Below are positions 35,622-44,738 of a stretch of DNA of 64,000 bases, one piece after another. Where the stretch lies: the NCBI RefSeq assembly GCF_035989885.1, contig NZ_CP108518.1, forward strand, positions 3,938,501 to 4,002,500. The letters run 5' to 3'. The translations under genes were made by a program, and so were the position numbers. Positions within the stretch are counted from its first letter, which is position 1. Each line of letters begins with the position of its first letter. The notes under the pieces were generated by a model. It was not told the DNA's origin. It saw only the letters and a list, made by a program, of their open reading frames with translations, and searched no databases. Source of the stretch: Streptomyces sp. NBC_01232 (GTDB lineage Bacteria; Actinomycetota; Actinomycetes; Streptomycetales; Streptomycetaceae).

Positions 35622-36582
35622 ACCGTCCACGGCGCAGACGGCGCGGCCGGACGCGGGGGACGTGCTCGGCACGTACCTGCGCGCCCAGGCCACCGCCTTC
35701 CTCCGCGCGATGCGGCTGCACGCCGAGAACGCGGGGAGCGGGGCCGCCGCCGACGCCGCCGAAGGAGGTGAGGCGGCGCGCAGCCTGCGGGGGGCTGCGC
35801 GCCGCATCGGCGGATCCCTGGCCACCTTCCGGGTGGTGACCGAGTCCTCCTGGGCCGACGCCCTGCGCACCGAACTGGTGTGGCTGTCCTCGACCCTGGC
35901 CCACGAGCACGCGTACGCGGCCCGGCTGAGCCGGCTGATGGACGCCCTGCACCGGCTGTCGGGCTCCCCGGAACTGCCCGCGCCGCGCGGCTCGGCCGGC
36001 GCGCTGACGGTGGGCTCGGCGCGGGCGGGCGCGCTGCTGGAGCGCCAGTTGACCCTGTCCCGTACGCGGGCCCATTCGGCCACCCTCCAGGCCCTCGGCT
36101 CCTCCCGCTTCCACGCGGTGGCCGATGCGGTGGCCGTGCTGGCCTCGGAGGTCCCGCTGGACGCGGTCGCGGCCCGGGGGCGGGTGAGCGAGGTACTGGC
36201 CCCGCTGGCGGCGGTGGCCGAAACCCGCCTGTCGGCGGCGGTCGCGGCGCTGCCGCCGGTCGACGGAGCCCATCCGTACAACGCGGCCCACGACGGGCTC
36301 TGGCACGAGGTACGCCGCCTGCTGCGGGTCCACCGCTACGCGCGGGAGGCCATGGGCGAGGACGTGACCCGGCCGGCGGCCGCGGGCGAGGCCCTGGACC
36401 GCCACCGCGACGCCGCCGAGGCCGCGAACGCCTCGGCGACGGCGGCCCGCACCCCGCGCATCGCGCCGGCGACCGCTTACGCCCTCGGTGTCCTGCACGC
36501 CGACCAGCGCCACGAGGTCGAGGCGGCCCGTCTGGAATTCCGGCACCTCTGGCTCCCCGAGCCGGCGGTCACACCCCGGTAA
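35602..36582 (+). CDS. CHAD-domain protein
   Basis: A 326-residue helical CHAD protein. CHAD domains bind polyphosphate through conserved Arg/Lys/His on paired helical bundles; here conserved features include RAMRLHAEN, the [12 protein letters not shown] segment and [18 protein letters not shown]. The GTG start overlaps ppk by 20 bp with GGAGG eight bases upstream, which ties it to polyphosphate metabolism. From memory, S. coelicolor has a Nudix gene between this gene and pstS; none is present here. Confidence 0.92.
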   Translation: MDHQNRKPSTAQTARPDAGDVLGTYLRAQATAFLRAMRLHAENAGSGAAADAAEGGEAARSLRGAARRIGGSLATFRVVTESSWADALRTELVWLSSTLAHEHAYAARLSRLMDALHRLSGSPELPAPRGSAGALTVGSARAGALLERQLTLSRTRAHSATLQALGSSRFHAVADAVAVLASEVPLDAVAARGRVSEVLAPLAAVAETRLSAAVAALPPVDGAHPYNAAHDGLWHEVRRLLRVHRYAREAMGEDVTRPAAAGEALDRHRDAAEAANASATAARTPRIAPATAYALGVLHADQRHEVEAARLEFRHLWLPEPAVTPR

Positions 36583-36647
36583 CGCGCGGATAACGGATGA
36601 TGACGGCTGTGTGCGAGTGGGCGGGAACGCACCGGGTCGTCCGCCAC

Positions 36648-36691
36648 GGTTCACCATCCGTTCACTCGGCCCGGTCGGCTGCTTCACCTGT
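36648..36691 (+). promoter_or_regulatory. PHO boxes of the pstS promoter
   Basis: Four contiguous 11-bp units: GGTTCACCATC, CGTTCACTCGG, CCCGGTCGGCT and GCTTCACCTGT. Units 1, 2 and 4 match the PhoP core TTCAC; unit 3 is degenerate. CCTAAT follows as a likely -10. This is the classic strong PhoP operator of pstS. Confidence 0.88.
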
Positions 36692-36829
36692 TCTGCCTAA
36701 TTTCGGTGGTGCACGGAGCGAGTGGCCCGGAGGTCGAGCAGCTCAGCCGCGCACAACCGACGCAGTCCTCTTCGCACGCCGCCCCGATTCAGAAAGCGGC
36801 CGGCGGCTTCTGGAAGGAACACCCGAAAA

Positions 36830-37966
36830 GTGAAGCTTCAGCGCAAGAACATGCTTCGTGCCTCCGCCCTCGGTGCGCTTGTCGTGTCCGGCGCCCTGGT
36901 CCTCACGGCGTGCGGCTCGGACGACAACACCAAGACCGTCGACGGCACGGGGAAGCCCTCCGCGGCCGCCGCCGGCGACATCAAGTGCGACGACGCCAAG
37001 GGCAAGCTGCTGGCCTCCGGCTCCTCCGCGCAGAAGAACGCGATCGAGCTGTGGATCAAGAACTACATGGCCGCCTGCTCCGGCGTCGAGGTGAACTACA
37101 AGTCCTCCTCCTCCGGTGAGGGCATCGTCGCCTTCAACCAGGGCACGGTCGGTTTCGCCGGCTCCGACTCGGCGCTGAAGCCGGAGCAGGTCGAGGAGTC
37201 GAAGAAGATCTGCACCGGCGGCCAGGGCATCGACCTGCCGATGGTCGGCGGCCCCGTCGCCCTCGGCTTCAACGTCGCCGGCGTGGACAAGCTGAACCTC
37301 GACGCCGCCACGATCGCCAACATCTTCAACGACAAGATCAAGAAGTGGGACGACGAGGCGATCAAGAAGCTGAACCCCGGCGTCACGCTTCCCTCCACCG
37401 CCATCCAGGCCTTCCACCGCTCCGACGACTCGGGCACCACCGAGAACGTCACCAAGTACCTCAAGGCCGCCGCCGCCGACGCCTGGCCGCACGAGCCCGC
37501 GAAGAAGTGGGCCGCCCCGGGCGGCCAGGCCGCCTCCGGCTCCGCCGGTGTCGCCGCGCAGGTCAAGCAGGTCGACGGCGCGATCGGCTACTTCGAGCTT
37601 TCGTTCGCCAGCGCCCAGGGCATCAAGACGGTGGACCTGAACACGGGCGCCGCCGCCCCGGTCAAGGCCACCGGCGAGAACGCCTCCAAGGCCATCGCCG
37701 CCGCCAAGATCTCCGGCACCGGCTCCGACCTGGCCCTGAAGCTCGACTACGCCACCAAGGCCGAGGGCGCGTACCCGCTCGTCCTGGTCACCTACGAGGT
37801 CGTCTGCGACAAGGGCAACAAGGCCGAGACGCTCCCGACCGTGAAGTCCTTCCTGAACTACGCCGCCTCGGACGCCGGCCAGAAGGTCCTCCTCGAGAAC
37901 GGCTACGCGCCGATCCCGGCCGAGATCAACGCCAAGGTCCGCGAAGTCATCACCTCGCTGAACTAG
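36830..37966 (+). CDS. pstS: phosphate-binding lipoprotein PstS
   Basis: The high-affinity phosphate receptor of the Pst ABC transporter. The 378-residue precursor has a lipoprotein signal with lipobox LTAC (Cys about 26), then the periplasmic-binding fold with phosphate contacts in SGSSAQ, GSDSAL and RSDDSGTTEN. The GTG at 36830 (MKLQRKNM) is preceded by GGAAGGAA; an ATG at 36851 is an alternative. Four PHO units lie upstream. It is the first gene of pstSCAB and is followed by a hairpin that likely gives pstS mRNA excess. Confidence 0.97.
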   Translation: MKLQRKNMLRASALGALVVSGALVLTACGSDDNTKTVDGTGKPSAAAAGDIKCDDAKGKLLASGSSAQKNAIELWIKNYMAACSGVEVNYKSSSSGEGIVAFNQGTVGFAGSDSALKPEQVEESKKICTGGQGIDLPMVGGPVALGFNVAGVDKLNLDAATIANIFNDKIKKWDDEAIKKLNPGVTLPSTAIQAFHRSDDSGTTENVTKYLKAAAADAWPHEPAKKWAAPGGQAASGSAGVAAQVKQVDGAIGYFELSFASAQGIKTVDLNTGAAAPVKATGENASKAIAAAKISGTGSDLALKLDYATKAEGAYPLVLVTYEVVCDKGNKAETLPTVKSFLNYAASDAGQKVLLENGYAPIPAEINAKVREVITSLN

Positions 37967-37982
37967 TCCCGACCTCCGAGAG

Positions 37983-38024
37983 CCGGTCCGCTCCCTCCCC
38001 CCGTCCGGGGACGGGGCGGACCGG
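37983..38024 (+). terminator. pstS-pstC intercistronic hairpin (attenuator)
   Basis: CCGGTCCGCTCC pairs with GGGGCGGACCGG, enclosing CCCCGTCC/GGACGGGG. No U-tract follows. Partial termination or mRNA stabilisation would make PstS more abundant than the permease, as is usual for binding proteins. Confidence 0.65.
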
Positions 38025-38107
38025 CCCCGGAACCCCTTCCCCTCCACCCGGGGAAATCCGGTGCACCGCCGCCAGGGGGCCCGCCCCCCACACAGACCGG
38101 AAAGACC

Positions 38108-39097
38108 ATGGCTTCCACCACACCCACCCAGACAGACACGGCTCCGCCTGTCATCCGGAGCGGAAGGTCCACCGGCCGCGCCGGTGACAAGATCTTCGCC
38201 GGGCTCTCCAAGGGCTCCGGCATCACGCTCCTGGTGATCATGGCGTCGATCGCCGCCTTCCTCACCTACCGCGCCACGATCGCCCTGTCGAAGAACGAGG
38301 GGAACTTCCTCACCACCTTCGACTGGAACGCGTCGGCCAACCCGCCCGTCTTCGGCATCGCCGTCCTGCTCTTCGGCACCGTCGTCAGCTCGATCATCGC
38401 GATGGCCATCGCGGTTCCGGTCGCTGTCGGCATCGCCCTCTTCATCTCGCACTACGCGCCGCGCAAGCTGGCCGCGCCCCTCGCATACGTGGTCGACCTG
38501 CTGGCCGCCGTGCCGTCGATCATCTACGGCATCTGGGGCGCCCTCTTCCTCGTCCCGCAGCTGAACGGCCTGAACCTCTGGCTCGACGAGTACCTGGGCT
38601 GGACGTACGTCTTCGACAAGACCCAGGTCGGCGTGGCCCGTTCGCTCTTCACCGTCGGCATCCTGCTCGCGATCATGATCCTGCCGATCGTGACCAGCGT
38701 CAGCCGCGAGGTCTTCCTGCAGGTCCCGCGCATGAACGAGGAGGCCGCCCTGGCCCTCGGCGCGACCCGCTGGGAGGTCGTCCGAATGTCGGTGCTGCCC
38801 TTCGGCCGCTCCGGCGTCATCTCCGCCTCCATGCTCGGCCTCGGCCGCGCCCTCGGCGAGACCATGGCCGTCGCGACCGTCCTCTCCCCGAGCTTCCTGA
38901 TCTCGTTCCACGTCCTGAACCCGGGCGGCGGCACCTTCGCGCAGAACATCGCCGCGAAGTTCGACGAGGCCAACGAGTTCGGCCGGGACGCGCTGATCGC
39001 CTCCGGTCTGGTCCTCTTCCTGCTCACCCTGCTGGTCAACGGTGCAGCTCGCCTGATCATCGCTCGCCGCAAGGAATTCTCGGGGGCGAACGCCTGA
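38108..39097 (+). CDS. pstC: phosphate ABC transporter permease PstC
   Basis: A 329-residue inner-membrane permease with six predicted TM segments. The EAA loop reads NEEAALALGATRWEVVRMSVLPFGRSG. The start is ATG 8 bp after GGAAAG. It forms the channel with PstA. The stop overlaps the pstA ATG by one base (TGATG), indicating coupling. Confidence 0.96.
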   Translation: MASTTPTQTDTAPPVIRSGRSTGRAGDKIFAGLSKGSGITLLVIMASIAAFLTYRATIALSKNEGNFLTTFDWNASANPPVFGIAVLLFGTVVSSIIAMAIAVPVAVGIALFISHYAPRKLAAPLAYVVDLLAAVPSIIYGIWGALFLVPQLNGLNLWLDEYLGWTYVFDKTQVGVARSLFTVGILLAIMILPIVTSVSREVFLQVPRMNEEAALALGATRWEVVRMSVLPFGRSGVISASMLGLGRALGETMAVATVLSPSFLISFHVLNPGGGTFAQNIAAKFDEANEFGRDALIASGLVLFLLTLLVNGAARLIIARRKEFSGANA

Positions 39098-40179
39098 TGA
39101 GCCACGTACTCCAGGACCAGCGGCCCACCCGGGCCCGCAAGTCCGCAGCCCCCGCGAGCCTCACCCGGGGCGGCCTGCCCCGCTGGGCCCCCGCCGGCAT
39201 CGCGGCCCTCTCGATCGCCCTCGGCTGCGGCGCCGGCCTCGTCTTCGGCCTCCACAGCAAGATCCAGTGGGGCCTGATCGCGGCCCTGCTCTTCGTCGCC
39301 ATCACGTACACCGCCAGCTCGGTGATCGAGAACCGCCGCCAGGCCAAGGACCGCGTCGCGACCGCCCTCGTGTGGGTCTGCTTCGTCCTCGCGGTCATCC
39401 CGCTGCTCTCGCTGATGTGGACCACGATCAGCCGCGGCCTCGCGCTGCTGAGCGCCAACTTCCTCACGCACTCCATGAACGGCGTGACCAGCTTCGACGA
39501 GGGCGGCGGCGTCTATCACGCGCTGCTCGGCACGATTGAGCAGGTGGCCCTCGCCACCCTGATCGCGGCCCCCATCGGCCTGCTGACCGCCGTCTACCTG
39601 GTCGAGTACGGCAAGGGCCGCCTGGCCAGGTCCGTCACCTTCTTCGTCGACGTCATGACCGGCATCCCCTCCATCGTCGCGGGCCTGTTCATCCTGACGA
39701 CCTGGAACCTCATGCTCGGCTTCGGCCCGTCCGGCTTCGCCGGCGCGATGGCCCTGTCGATCCTGATGATGCCCGTAGTGGTCCGCTCCACCGAGGAGAT
39801 GCTCAAGCTCGTCCCGAACGAGCTGCGCGAGGCCGCCCTGGCCCTCGGTGTGCCGAAGTGGCGCGTGATCCTCAAGGTCGTGCTCCCGACCGCCATCGGC
39901 GGCATCTCCACCGGTGTGATGCTGGCCGTCGCCCGCATCGCCGGCGAGACCGCCCCGATCATGCTGCTGGTCTTCGGCTCCCAGCTGATCAACGGCAACC
40001 CCTTCGAAGGCGCCCAGTCCTCGCTCCCCCTCTACATCTGGGAGCAGTACAAGGTCGGCAGTGAAGCCTCCTACGACCGGGCATGGGCCGCAGCGCTCGT
40101 CCTGATCGCCTTCGTCATGATCCTCAATCTGGTGGCCCGCGGCATCGCCCGCTGGAAGGCCCCGAAGACCGGTCGCTGA
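39097..40179 (+). CDS. pstA: phosphate ABC transporter permease PstA
   Basis: A 360-residue permease. It has an N-terminal hydrophilic arm, seven to eight hydrophobic segments and the ABC-coupling loop NELREAALALGVPKWRVILKVVLPTAIGG. Coupled to pstC by a one-base overlap. With 30 bp to pstB it belongs to the same transcript. It is longer than enteric PstA because of two extra N-terminal TM segments. Confidence 0.96.
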   Translation: MSHVLQDQRPTRARKSAAPASLTRGGLPRWAPAGIAALSIALGCGAGLVFGLHSKIQWGLIAALLFVAITYTASSVIENRRQAKDRVATALVWVCFVLAVIPLLSLMWTTISRGLALLSANFLTHSMNGVTSFDEGGGVYHALLGTIEQVALATLIAAPIGLLTAVYLVEYGKGRLARSVTFFVDVMTGIPSIVAGLFILTTWNLMLGFGPSGFAGAMALSILMMPVVVRSTEEMLKLVPNELREAALALGVPKWRVILKVVLPTAIGGISTGVMLAVARIAGETAPIMLLVFGSQLINGNPFEGAQSSLPLYIWEQYKVGSEASYDRAWAAALVLIAFVMILNLVARGIARWKAPKTGR

Positions 40180-40209
40180 CGCGACCACATGAAAGCGAAG
40201 TGACCCCTC

Positions 40210-40986
40210 ATGGCGAAGCGAATCGACGTCTCCGGACTGTCCGCCTTCTACGGCACCCACAAGGCCATCGATGACATCTCGATGACCGTGGAGCCCCGCT
40301 CCGTGACGGCCTTCATCGGCCCCTCCGGCTGCGGCAAGTCCACCTTCCTGCGCACCCTCAACCGCATGCACGAGGTCACCCCCGGCGGCCGCGTCGAGGG
40401 CAAGGTGCTGCTGGACGACGAGAACCTGTACGGCACCGGCGTGGACCCCGTCGCGGTCCGCCGCACCGTCGGCATGGTCTTCCAGCGCCCGAACCCCTTC
40501 CCCACCATGTCGATCTTCGACAACGTGGCGGCGGGCCTGCGGCTGAACGGCAGCTTCAAGAAGTCCGAGCTCGCGGACGTCGTCGAGAAGTCCCTCCAGG
40601 GCGCCAACCTCTGGAACGAGGTCAAGGACCGCCTGAACAAGCCCGGCTCCGGCCTCTCCGGCGGCCAGCAGCAGCGTCTGTGCATCGCCCGCGCCATCGC
40701 GGTCGAGCCCCAGGTCCTGCTGATGGACGAGCCCTGCTCGGCCCTCGACCCGATCTCCACGCTGGCGATCGAGGACCTGATCGGCGAGCTCAAGGAGCGC
40801 TTCACGATCGTCATCGTGACGCACAACATGCAGCAGGCGGCCCGCGTCTCGGACCGCACCGCCTTCTTCAACCTCTCGGCCGTCGGCCAGCCCGGCAAGC
40901 TCATAGAGCTCGACGACACGGACCGGATCTTCTCGAACCCGTCCGTGCAGGCGACCGAGGACTACATCTCGGGTCGCTTCGGCTGA
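40210..40986 (+). CDS. pstB: phosphate ABC transporter ATPase PstB
   Basis: The 258-residue ATPase energising phosphate import. Walker A is GPSGCGKST (residues about 37-45), the signature is [14 protein letters not shown], Walker B is [13 protein letters not shown] and the switch His is in VTHNMQQA. The start is ATG (MAKRIDVSG) with a GAAGTGA ribosome-binding site. It is the last gene of pst and ends before the strong hairpin at 41049. No phoU follows it. Confidence 0.97.
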   Translation: MAKRIDVSGLSAFYGTHKAIDDISMTVEPRSVTAFIGPSGCGKSTFLRTLNRMHEVTPGGRVEGKVLLDDENLYGTGVDPVAVRRTVGMVFQRPNPFPTMSIFDNVAAGLRLNGSFKKSELADVVEKSLQGANLWNEVKDRLNKPGSGLSGGQQQRLCIARAIAVEPQVLLMDEPCSALDPISTLAIEDLIGELKERFTIVIVTHNMQQAARVSDRTAFFNLSAVGQPGKLIELDDTDRIFSNPSVQATEDYISGRFG

Positions 40987-41048
40987 TCCGGGACAGCACG
41001 TCCTGCGGTGCTGCATGGCGGTGCCACCGCAAGGCGAAAGAAAGAAAA

Positions 41049-41082
41049 GGGCCGGCTCCCCCTGGGTGGGGGGAGCCGGCCC
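41049..41082. terminator. bidirectional terminator between pstB and pit
   Basis: 14-bp perfect arms (GGGCCGGCTCCCCC and complement), 6-nt loop, T-rich flank (CTTTCG) on the plus side and the complement of aaagaaaa on the other. It lies between the two convergent stops. Confidence 0.85.
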
Positions 41083-41104
41083 GCTTTCGTATCCGTTCGA
41101 CGGC

Positions 41105-42103
41105 CTAGCCGAAGGCCAGGTTCACGATCCAGAAGCTGATCGCGGCGACCAGGGCCGCGGCCGGCATCGTGATGAACCAGCCCAGGACGATGTTCTTGGC
41201 GACGCCCCAGCGGACCGCGTTCACACGCTTCGTCGCGCCCACGCCCATGATCGCCGAGGTGATCACGTGGGTGGTGGAGATCGGCGCGTGGAAGATGAAC
41301 GCCGAGCCGAACATGATCGACGCACCGGTGGTCTCCGCGGCGAAGCCCTGCGGCGGGTCCAGCTCGATGATCTTTCGGCCGAGCGTACGCATGATGCGCC
41401 AGCCACCCGCGTACGTACCCAGCGACAGCATCACGGCACACGCGATCTTGACCCAGATCGGGATCGGCGCGTCGGCCGTCTGCACGTCGGCGATGACCAG
41501 GGCCATCACGACGATGCCCATCGTCTTCTGCGCGTCCTGGAGGCCGTGACCGAGCGCCATGGCGGCCGCCGACACCGTCTGCGCGATGCGGAAGCCGTGC
41601 TTGGCCTTGTGCGGGTTCGACCGGCGGAACATCCACAGGATGGCGACCATCACCAGGTAACCCGCGACCAGACCCACGACCGGCGAGACGAACATGGGGA
41701 TGACGACCTTGTCGACCACACCGCCCCACAGCACCTCGGTGCCGCCGGCCAGCGCCGCGCCCACCATGCCGCCGAAGAGGGCGTGCGAGGAGGACGAGGG
41801 CAGGCCGAAGTACCAGGTGATCAGGTTCCACACGATCGCGCCGACCAGCGCCGCGAACAGGATCCACATGCCCGTGCTGCCGTGGGGCGTCTCGATCAGG
41901 CCCTGGCTGACCGTCTTGGCCACGCCGCTGCCCAGGAAGGCACCGGCGAGGTTCATCACGGCGGCCATCGCCAGCGCCGCGCGCGGCGTCAGCGCCCGCG
42001 TCGAGACGGACGTCGCGATCGCGTTCGCCGAGTCGTGAAAGCCGTTCGTATACGTAAAGCCGAGCGCGACACCGATGGTGACGATCAGCGCAAAGGTGTC
42101 CAC
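41105..42103 (-). CDS. pit: inorganic phosphate transporter (PiT family)
   Basis: A 332-residue low-affinity metal-phosphate symporter with about ten TM segments. Duplicated PiT signatures are present: GFHDSANAIATSVSTRALTP in the N half and GAIVWNLITWYFGLPSSSSH, FGSAFIFHAPISTTHVIT in the rest. The GTG start lies 5 bp after the DUF47 gene stop, so the two are one transcript. It would supply phosphate when Pst is off. Confidence 0.95.
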   Translation of the reverse strand: MDTFALIVTIGVALGFTYTNGFHDSANAIATSVSTRALTPRAALAMAAVMNLAGAFLGSGVAKTVSQGLIETPHGSTGMWILFAALVGAIVWNLITWYFGLPSSSSHALFGGMVGAALAGGTEVLWGGVVDKVVIPMFVSPVVGLVAGYLVMVAILWMFRRSNPHKAKHGFRIAQTVSAAAMALGHGLQDAQKTMGIVVMALVIADVQTADAPIPIWVKIACAVMLSLGTYAGGWRIMRTLGRKIIELDPPQGFAAETTGASIMFGSAFIFHAPISTTHVITSAIMGVGATKRVNAVRWGVAKNIVLGWFITMPAAALVAAISFWIVNLAFG

Positions 42104-42108
42104 GTGGT

Positions 42109-42729
42109 TCAGGACTCCTTGACCGCGATGGTCTCCACCGTGTTCGCAACGTGCTCGAACGCGTCGGCCGCCTCTTCGAGCACGTCGACGATCTGCTTGA
42201 GCTTCAGCACCTCGATGGCGTCGTACTTGCCGTTGAAGAGCTGGGCGAGCAGCTTGCGGTGGATCTGGTCGGCCTGGTTCTCGAGGCGGTTGACCTCGAT
42301 CCAGTACTCGGTCAGGTTGTCCATCGTCCGCAGGTGGGGCATGGCCTCGGCGGTCAGCTCGGCCGCGCGCGCCAGCACCTCGATCTGCTGCTCGACACCC
42401 TTGGGGAGCTCCTCCACGTTGTAGAGGACGACGAGGTCGACGGCCTCCTCCATGAAGTCCATGATGTCGTCGAGCGACGAGGCCAGGTTGTAGATGTCCT
42501 CGCGGTCGAACGGCGTGATGAAGGAGGAGTTCAGCTGGTGGAAGATCGCGTGAGTGGCGTCGTCCCCCGCGTGCTCCGCTGCCCGCATCCGCTCCGCGAT
42601 CTCGACCCGGGCGGAGGAGTCCGCTCCGAGCAGTTCCATCAGGAGCTTGGAGCCCGTGACGATGTTGTCCGCGGATGCGGCGAACATGTCGTAGAAGCTC
42701 GTCTCCCTGGGGGTCAGACGAAATCGCAC
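42109..42729 (-). CDS. DUF47 family PhoU-like accessory protein of Pit
   Basis: A 206-residue all-helical protein of the DUF47/PhoU-like family, universally linked to pit genes and thought to regulate the transporter. The core motif AEHAGDDATHAI and the second half ENQADQIHRKLLAQLF supply acidic metal-binding residues. The start is GTG giving MRFRLTPRET. It heads the pit transcript. A single GTTCACC-like unit upstream lies on the opposite strand and is unlikely to be a PHO box. Confidence 0.93.
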   Translation of the reverse strand: MRFRLTPRETSFYDMFAASADNIVTGSKLLMELLGADSSARVEIAERMRAAEHAGDDATHAIFHQLNSSFITPFDREDIYNLASSLDDIMDFMEEAVDLVVLYNVEELPKGVEQQIEVLARAAELTAEAMPHLRTMDNLTEYWIEVNRLENQADQIHRKLLAQLFNGKYDAIEVLKLKQIVDVLEEAADAFEHVANTVETIAVKES

Positions 42730-42875
42730 GTGAGGTCCTCGGGGTGCATTGGATTCGGTCAGGCTGATGCTAGGCGCATCCCCCGGCCACGGCTAACCGG
42801 CCGTTCACCAGTGTCCTCCATCGGGCAGAGTGAGGACCACGGACCCCTGCCGCGGGCGGCGAGGCCCAGTACCCT

Positions 42876-42892
42876 ATACCCATGAGGGGTAT
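42876..42892. promoter_or_regulatory. CsoR operator
   Basis: ATACCC-ATGAG-GGGTAT, a perfect 6-bp inverted repeat matching the G-tract palindrome bound by CsoR (TACCC/GGGTA). It overlaps the probable -10 region 45 bp upstream of csoR, consistent with autorepression relieved by Cu(I). Confidence 0.8.
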
Positions 42893-42936
42893 GCGCCATG
42901 CATGCACCCCATCGTTCCGGACCACGGGAGGAACCT

Positions 42937-43278
42937 ATGACCACCATCGAGGCGGAGGGCTCCGGAGCCGAGTCCGGCACGGCCGCTCCCGCAGCCGTCC
43001 ACGGCTATCACCACCAGAAGGACGAGCACCTCAAGCGGCTGCGCCGGATCGAGGGCCAGATCCGCGGCCTCCAGCGGCTCGTCGACGAGGACGTCTACTG
43101 CATCGACATACTCACCCAGGTCTCCGCGAGCACCAAGGCGCTGCAGTCCTTCGCGCTCCAGCTGCTGGAGGAGCACCTGCGCCACTGCGTGGCCGACGCG
43201 GCGGTCAAGGGCGGCACGGAGATCGACGCCAAGGTCGAAGAGGCCACCAAGGCCATCGCCCGCCTCCTGCGCACCTGA
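42937..43278 (+). CDS. csoR: copper-sensing repressor CsoR
   Basis: A 113-residue helical copper sensor. The Cu(I) ligand triad is intact: Cys55, His80 and Cys84, with the same spacing (25 and 4) as Cys36-His61-Cys65 of M. tuberculosis CsoR. DNA-contact basics lie in HLKRLRRIEGQIRGLQR. In S. lividans this protein controls the copper-efflux genes. GGGAGG precedes the ATG; an upstream in-frame ATG at 42898 would overlap the operator and is less likely. No copA or copZ gene is adjacent, so it acts on distant targets. Confidence 0.95.
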   Translation: MTTIEAEGSGAESGTAAPAAVHGYHHQKDEHLKRLRRIEGQIRGLQRLVDEDVYCIDILTQVSASTKALQSFALQLLEEHLRHCVADAAVKGGTEIDAKVEEATKAIARLLRT

Positions 43279-43400
43279 CGGCGCCCGCGGTGCGCCGACC
43301 CGGCCCCGCCGGCGCTCCGGGGCGGGGTCCGGGGCTGAGTCCGGGGGCGGGGTCCGGGGCCGAGTCCGGGGGCGGAGCCCCGCATCGGCCGCCGCTCGGG

Positions 43401-43449
43401 CAGTCGGCAGTCGGCAGTCGGCAGTCGGCAGTCGGCAGTCGGCAGTCGG
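43401..43449. repeat. 7-bp tandem repeat (CAGTCGG x 7)
   Basis: Seven exact consecutive copies of CAGTCGG. They lie just 3' of the small minus-strand gene at 43454 and after a GC-rich block (43290-43390) of gggtccggggctgagtccggg-like imperfect repeats that follows csoR. Confidence 0.95.
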
Positions 43450-43453
43450 GGGA

Positions 43454-43639
43454 CTAGTGCCCGAGCAGGACCTCGTCGATACGGTCCAGGCTCAGCCGGT
43501 CCTCCACCGCCGCCGAGGCCGCGATGATCAGCTCGCCGCACAGCTCGATCTCGGCGAGCGCCACGTGGTCCTGCACCGTCGTACCGCCTGCGGGAGTCAC
43601 GCGTGTCACCTCAATCTGCCACCGGCCACCGGCCGTCAT
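43454..43639 (-). CDS. small conserved hypothetical protein
   Basis: A 61-residue protein not assigned to a named family. It is hydrophilic with a mixed alpha/beta pattern (GRWQIEVTRVTP, then HVALAEIELCGELIIAASAAVEDRLSLDRIDEVLLGH). From memory, close relatives sit downstream of csoR in other Streptomyces. The TAG stop is adjacent to the CAGTCGG repeat. The ATG start has only a weak ribosome-binding site. Function unknown. Confidence 0.65.
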   Translation of the reverse strand: MTAGGRWQIEVTRVTPAGGTTVQDHVALAEIELCGELIIAASAAVEDRLSLDRIDEVLLGH

Positions 43640-43772
43640 CGGTCATGCCGCACCATTCGCCGGCGCCCGGCTTCTCAGCGTAGGGAGGCCGCGCCTCCCC
43701 CCGCATGACACGGATGGACCATTTCCGGATACCGGGTCATGGCCCGATCGCGCCGCCCGTTCCCCGCCCGGC

Positions 43773-44606
43773 TCACTGATCGGCGATCTTCCCGGCGTAA
43801 ATGTCCCCGTTCGCCGGCAATACGACGGTCACCGGCGTCCCGAATCCGTACAGCAGCGTGGTCGACGACACATCGATCACGCCATTGTTGACGTACGTGA
43901 AGCGGTGCCTGACCTTCCGCAACCGCCCCTCCTCGTCGAGGTAGGCGTCGAACGGCACCGTGTCCGTGCTGAACCCTTTCGCCGCCGCCTCCAGCGCCCC
44001 CCGCACCTCCGGCGACGCCATCCCCGCGGCCCGCCCGATGTCGGTGGTTCCCCGGTAGTGCCGCACCTTGGTGCCCGCCACGTCGGTCTCCCCCACGTAC
44101 GTCACCCCCTGCGCGCCCCGCAGCAGCTCGGCCGCGACCACCGGATCGGTGGCCCCGCCCGTGACGAGGTTCCCGTCGCCCAGGGCCGTCGTGTCGACAC
44201 GGACCCACTTGTCGTCCGGAACGCCCGCTCCGCGGTTCTTCATGTACAGCGCGCCGGGCACGAGCAGCTCGGTGATGGGCCGGTGCTCGGCCTTGCCCTT
44301 CACATCGGCCGGGAGCATCACCAGGAGCTGGCCCATCCGGTTCCTGAAGTCGACCCCGCCCTCGCCGCGGATCGTCACCCGGGTCCCGCCGGTGGCCATC
44401 TCCATGGCCGTACGGGCCCGGGCGCTGCCGGCCCTCACCAGCGCGTCGGCGGCCCCGCGGACCACTGCCGCCGGGTCCGCCGGAGGCCGGCCGTCGTTAC
44501 CGTCGCCCGCGCACCCGCTCATCGCCGTCACCGCCAGCGTGACGCCGGCGGCGAGCACCGCCTCACCCGCACGCCCGCGCCGCCGCCTGTGCTGGTGATC
44601 CACCAT
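43773..44606 (-). CDS. lipoprotein with LolA/LppX-like fold
   Basis: A 277-residue precursor. A basic N-terminus (DHQHRRRRGR), hydrophobic core and lipobox ending SGC (Cys about 32) make it a lipoprotein. The mature part resembles LppX/LprG-type half-barrels: repeated beta strands such as TRVTIRGEGGVDFRNRMGQL, DKWVRVDTTALG, KVRHYRGTTD and FDAYLDEEGRLRKVRHRFT. Such proteins carry lipids or glycolipids across the envelope. The ATG at 44606 is chosen because the frame upstream is not signal-like. Monocistronic by appearance. Confidence 0.85.
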   Translation of the reverse strand: MVDHQHRRRRGRAGEAVLAAGVTLAVTAMSGCAGDGNDGRPPADPAAVVRGAADALVRAGSARARTAMEMATGGTRVTIRGEGGVDFRNRMGQLLVMLPADVKGKAEHRPITELLVPGALYMKNRGAGVPDDKWVRVDTTALGDGNLVTGGATDPVVAAELLRGAQGVTYVGETDVAGTKVRHYRGTTDIGRAAGMASPEVRGALEAAAKGFSTDTVPFDAYLDEEGRLRKVRHRFTYVNNGVIDVSSTTLLYGFGTPVTVVLPANGDIYAGKIADQ

Positions 44607-44738
44607 CGCCTGCCAACCCCCAACGCATGACCGCTGCTTGCCCGAGGCCCCCACCCGCTCCGTTTAACGAGGTCCGGGGTTTCCCGTCACGGGGGCGCAC
44701 CCTCCCCGCGCGCCGCCCGTCCCGGTACCGTGGTGGGT

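Noticed and set aside
42790..42830. PHO box upstream of the DUF47-pit genes
   Set aside because: Only a single GTTCACC unit, in the opposite orientation, with no 11-bp repeat.
43401..43449. CRISPR-like array
   Set aside because: Units are 7 bp and contiguous with no spacers and no cas genes, so it is a simple tandem repeat.
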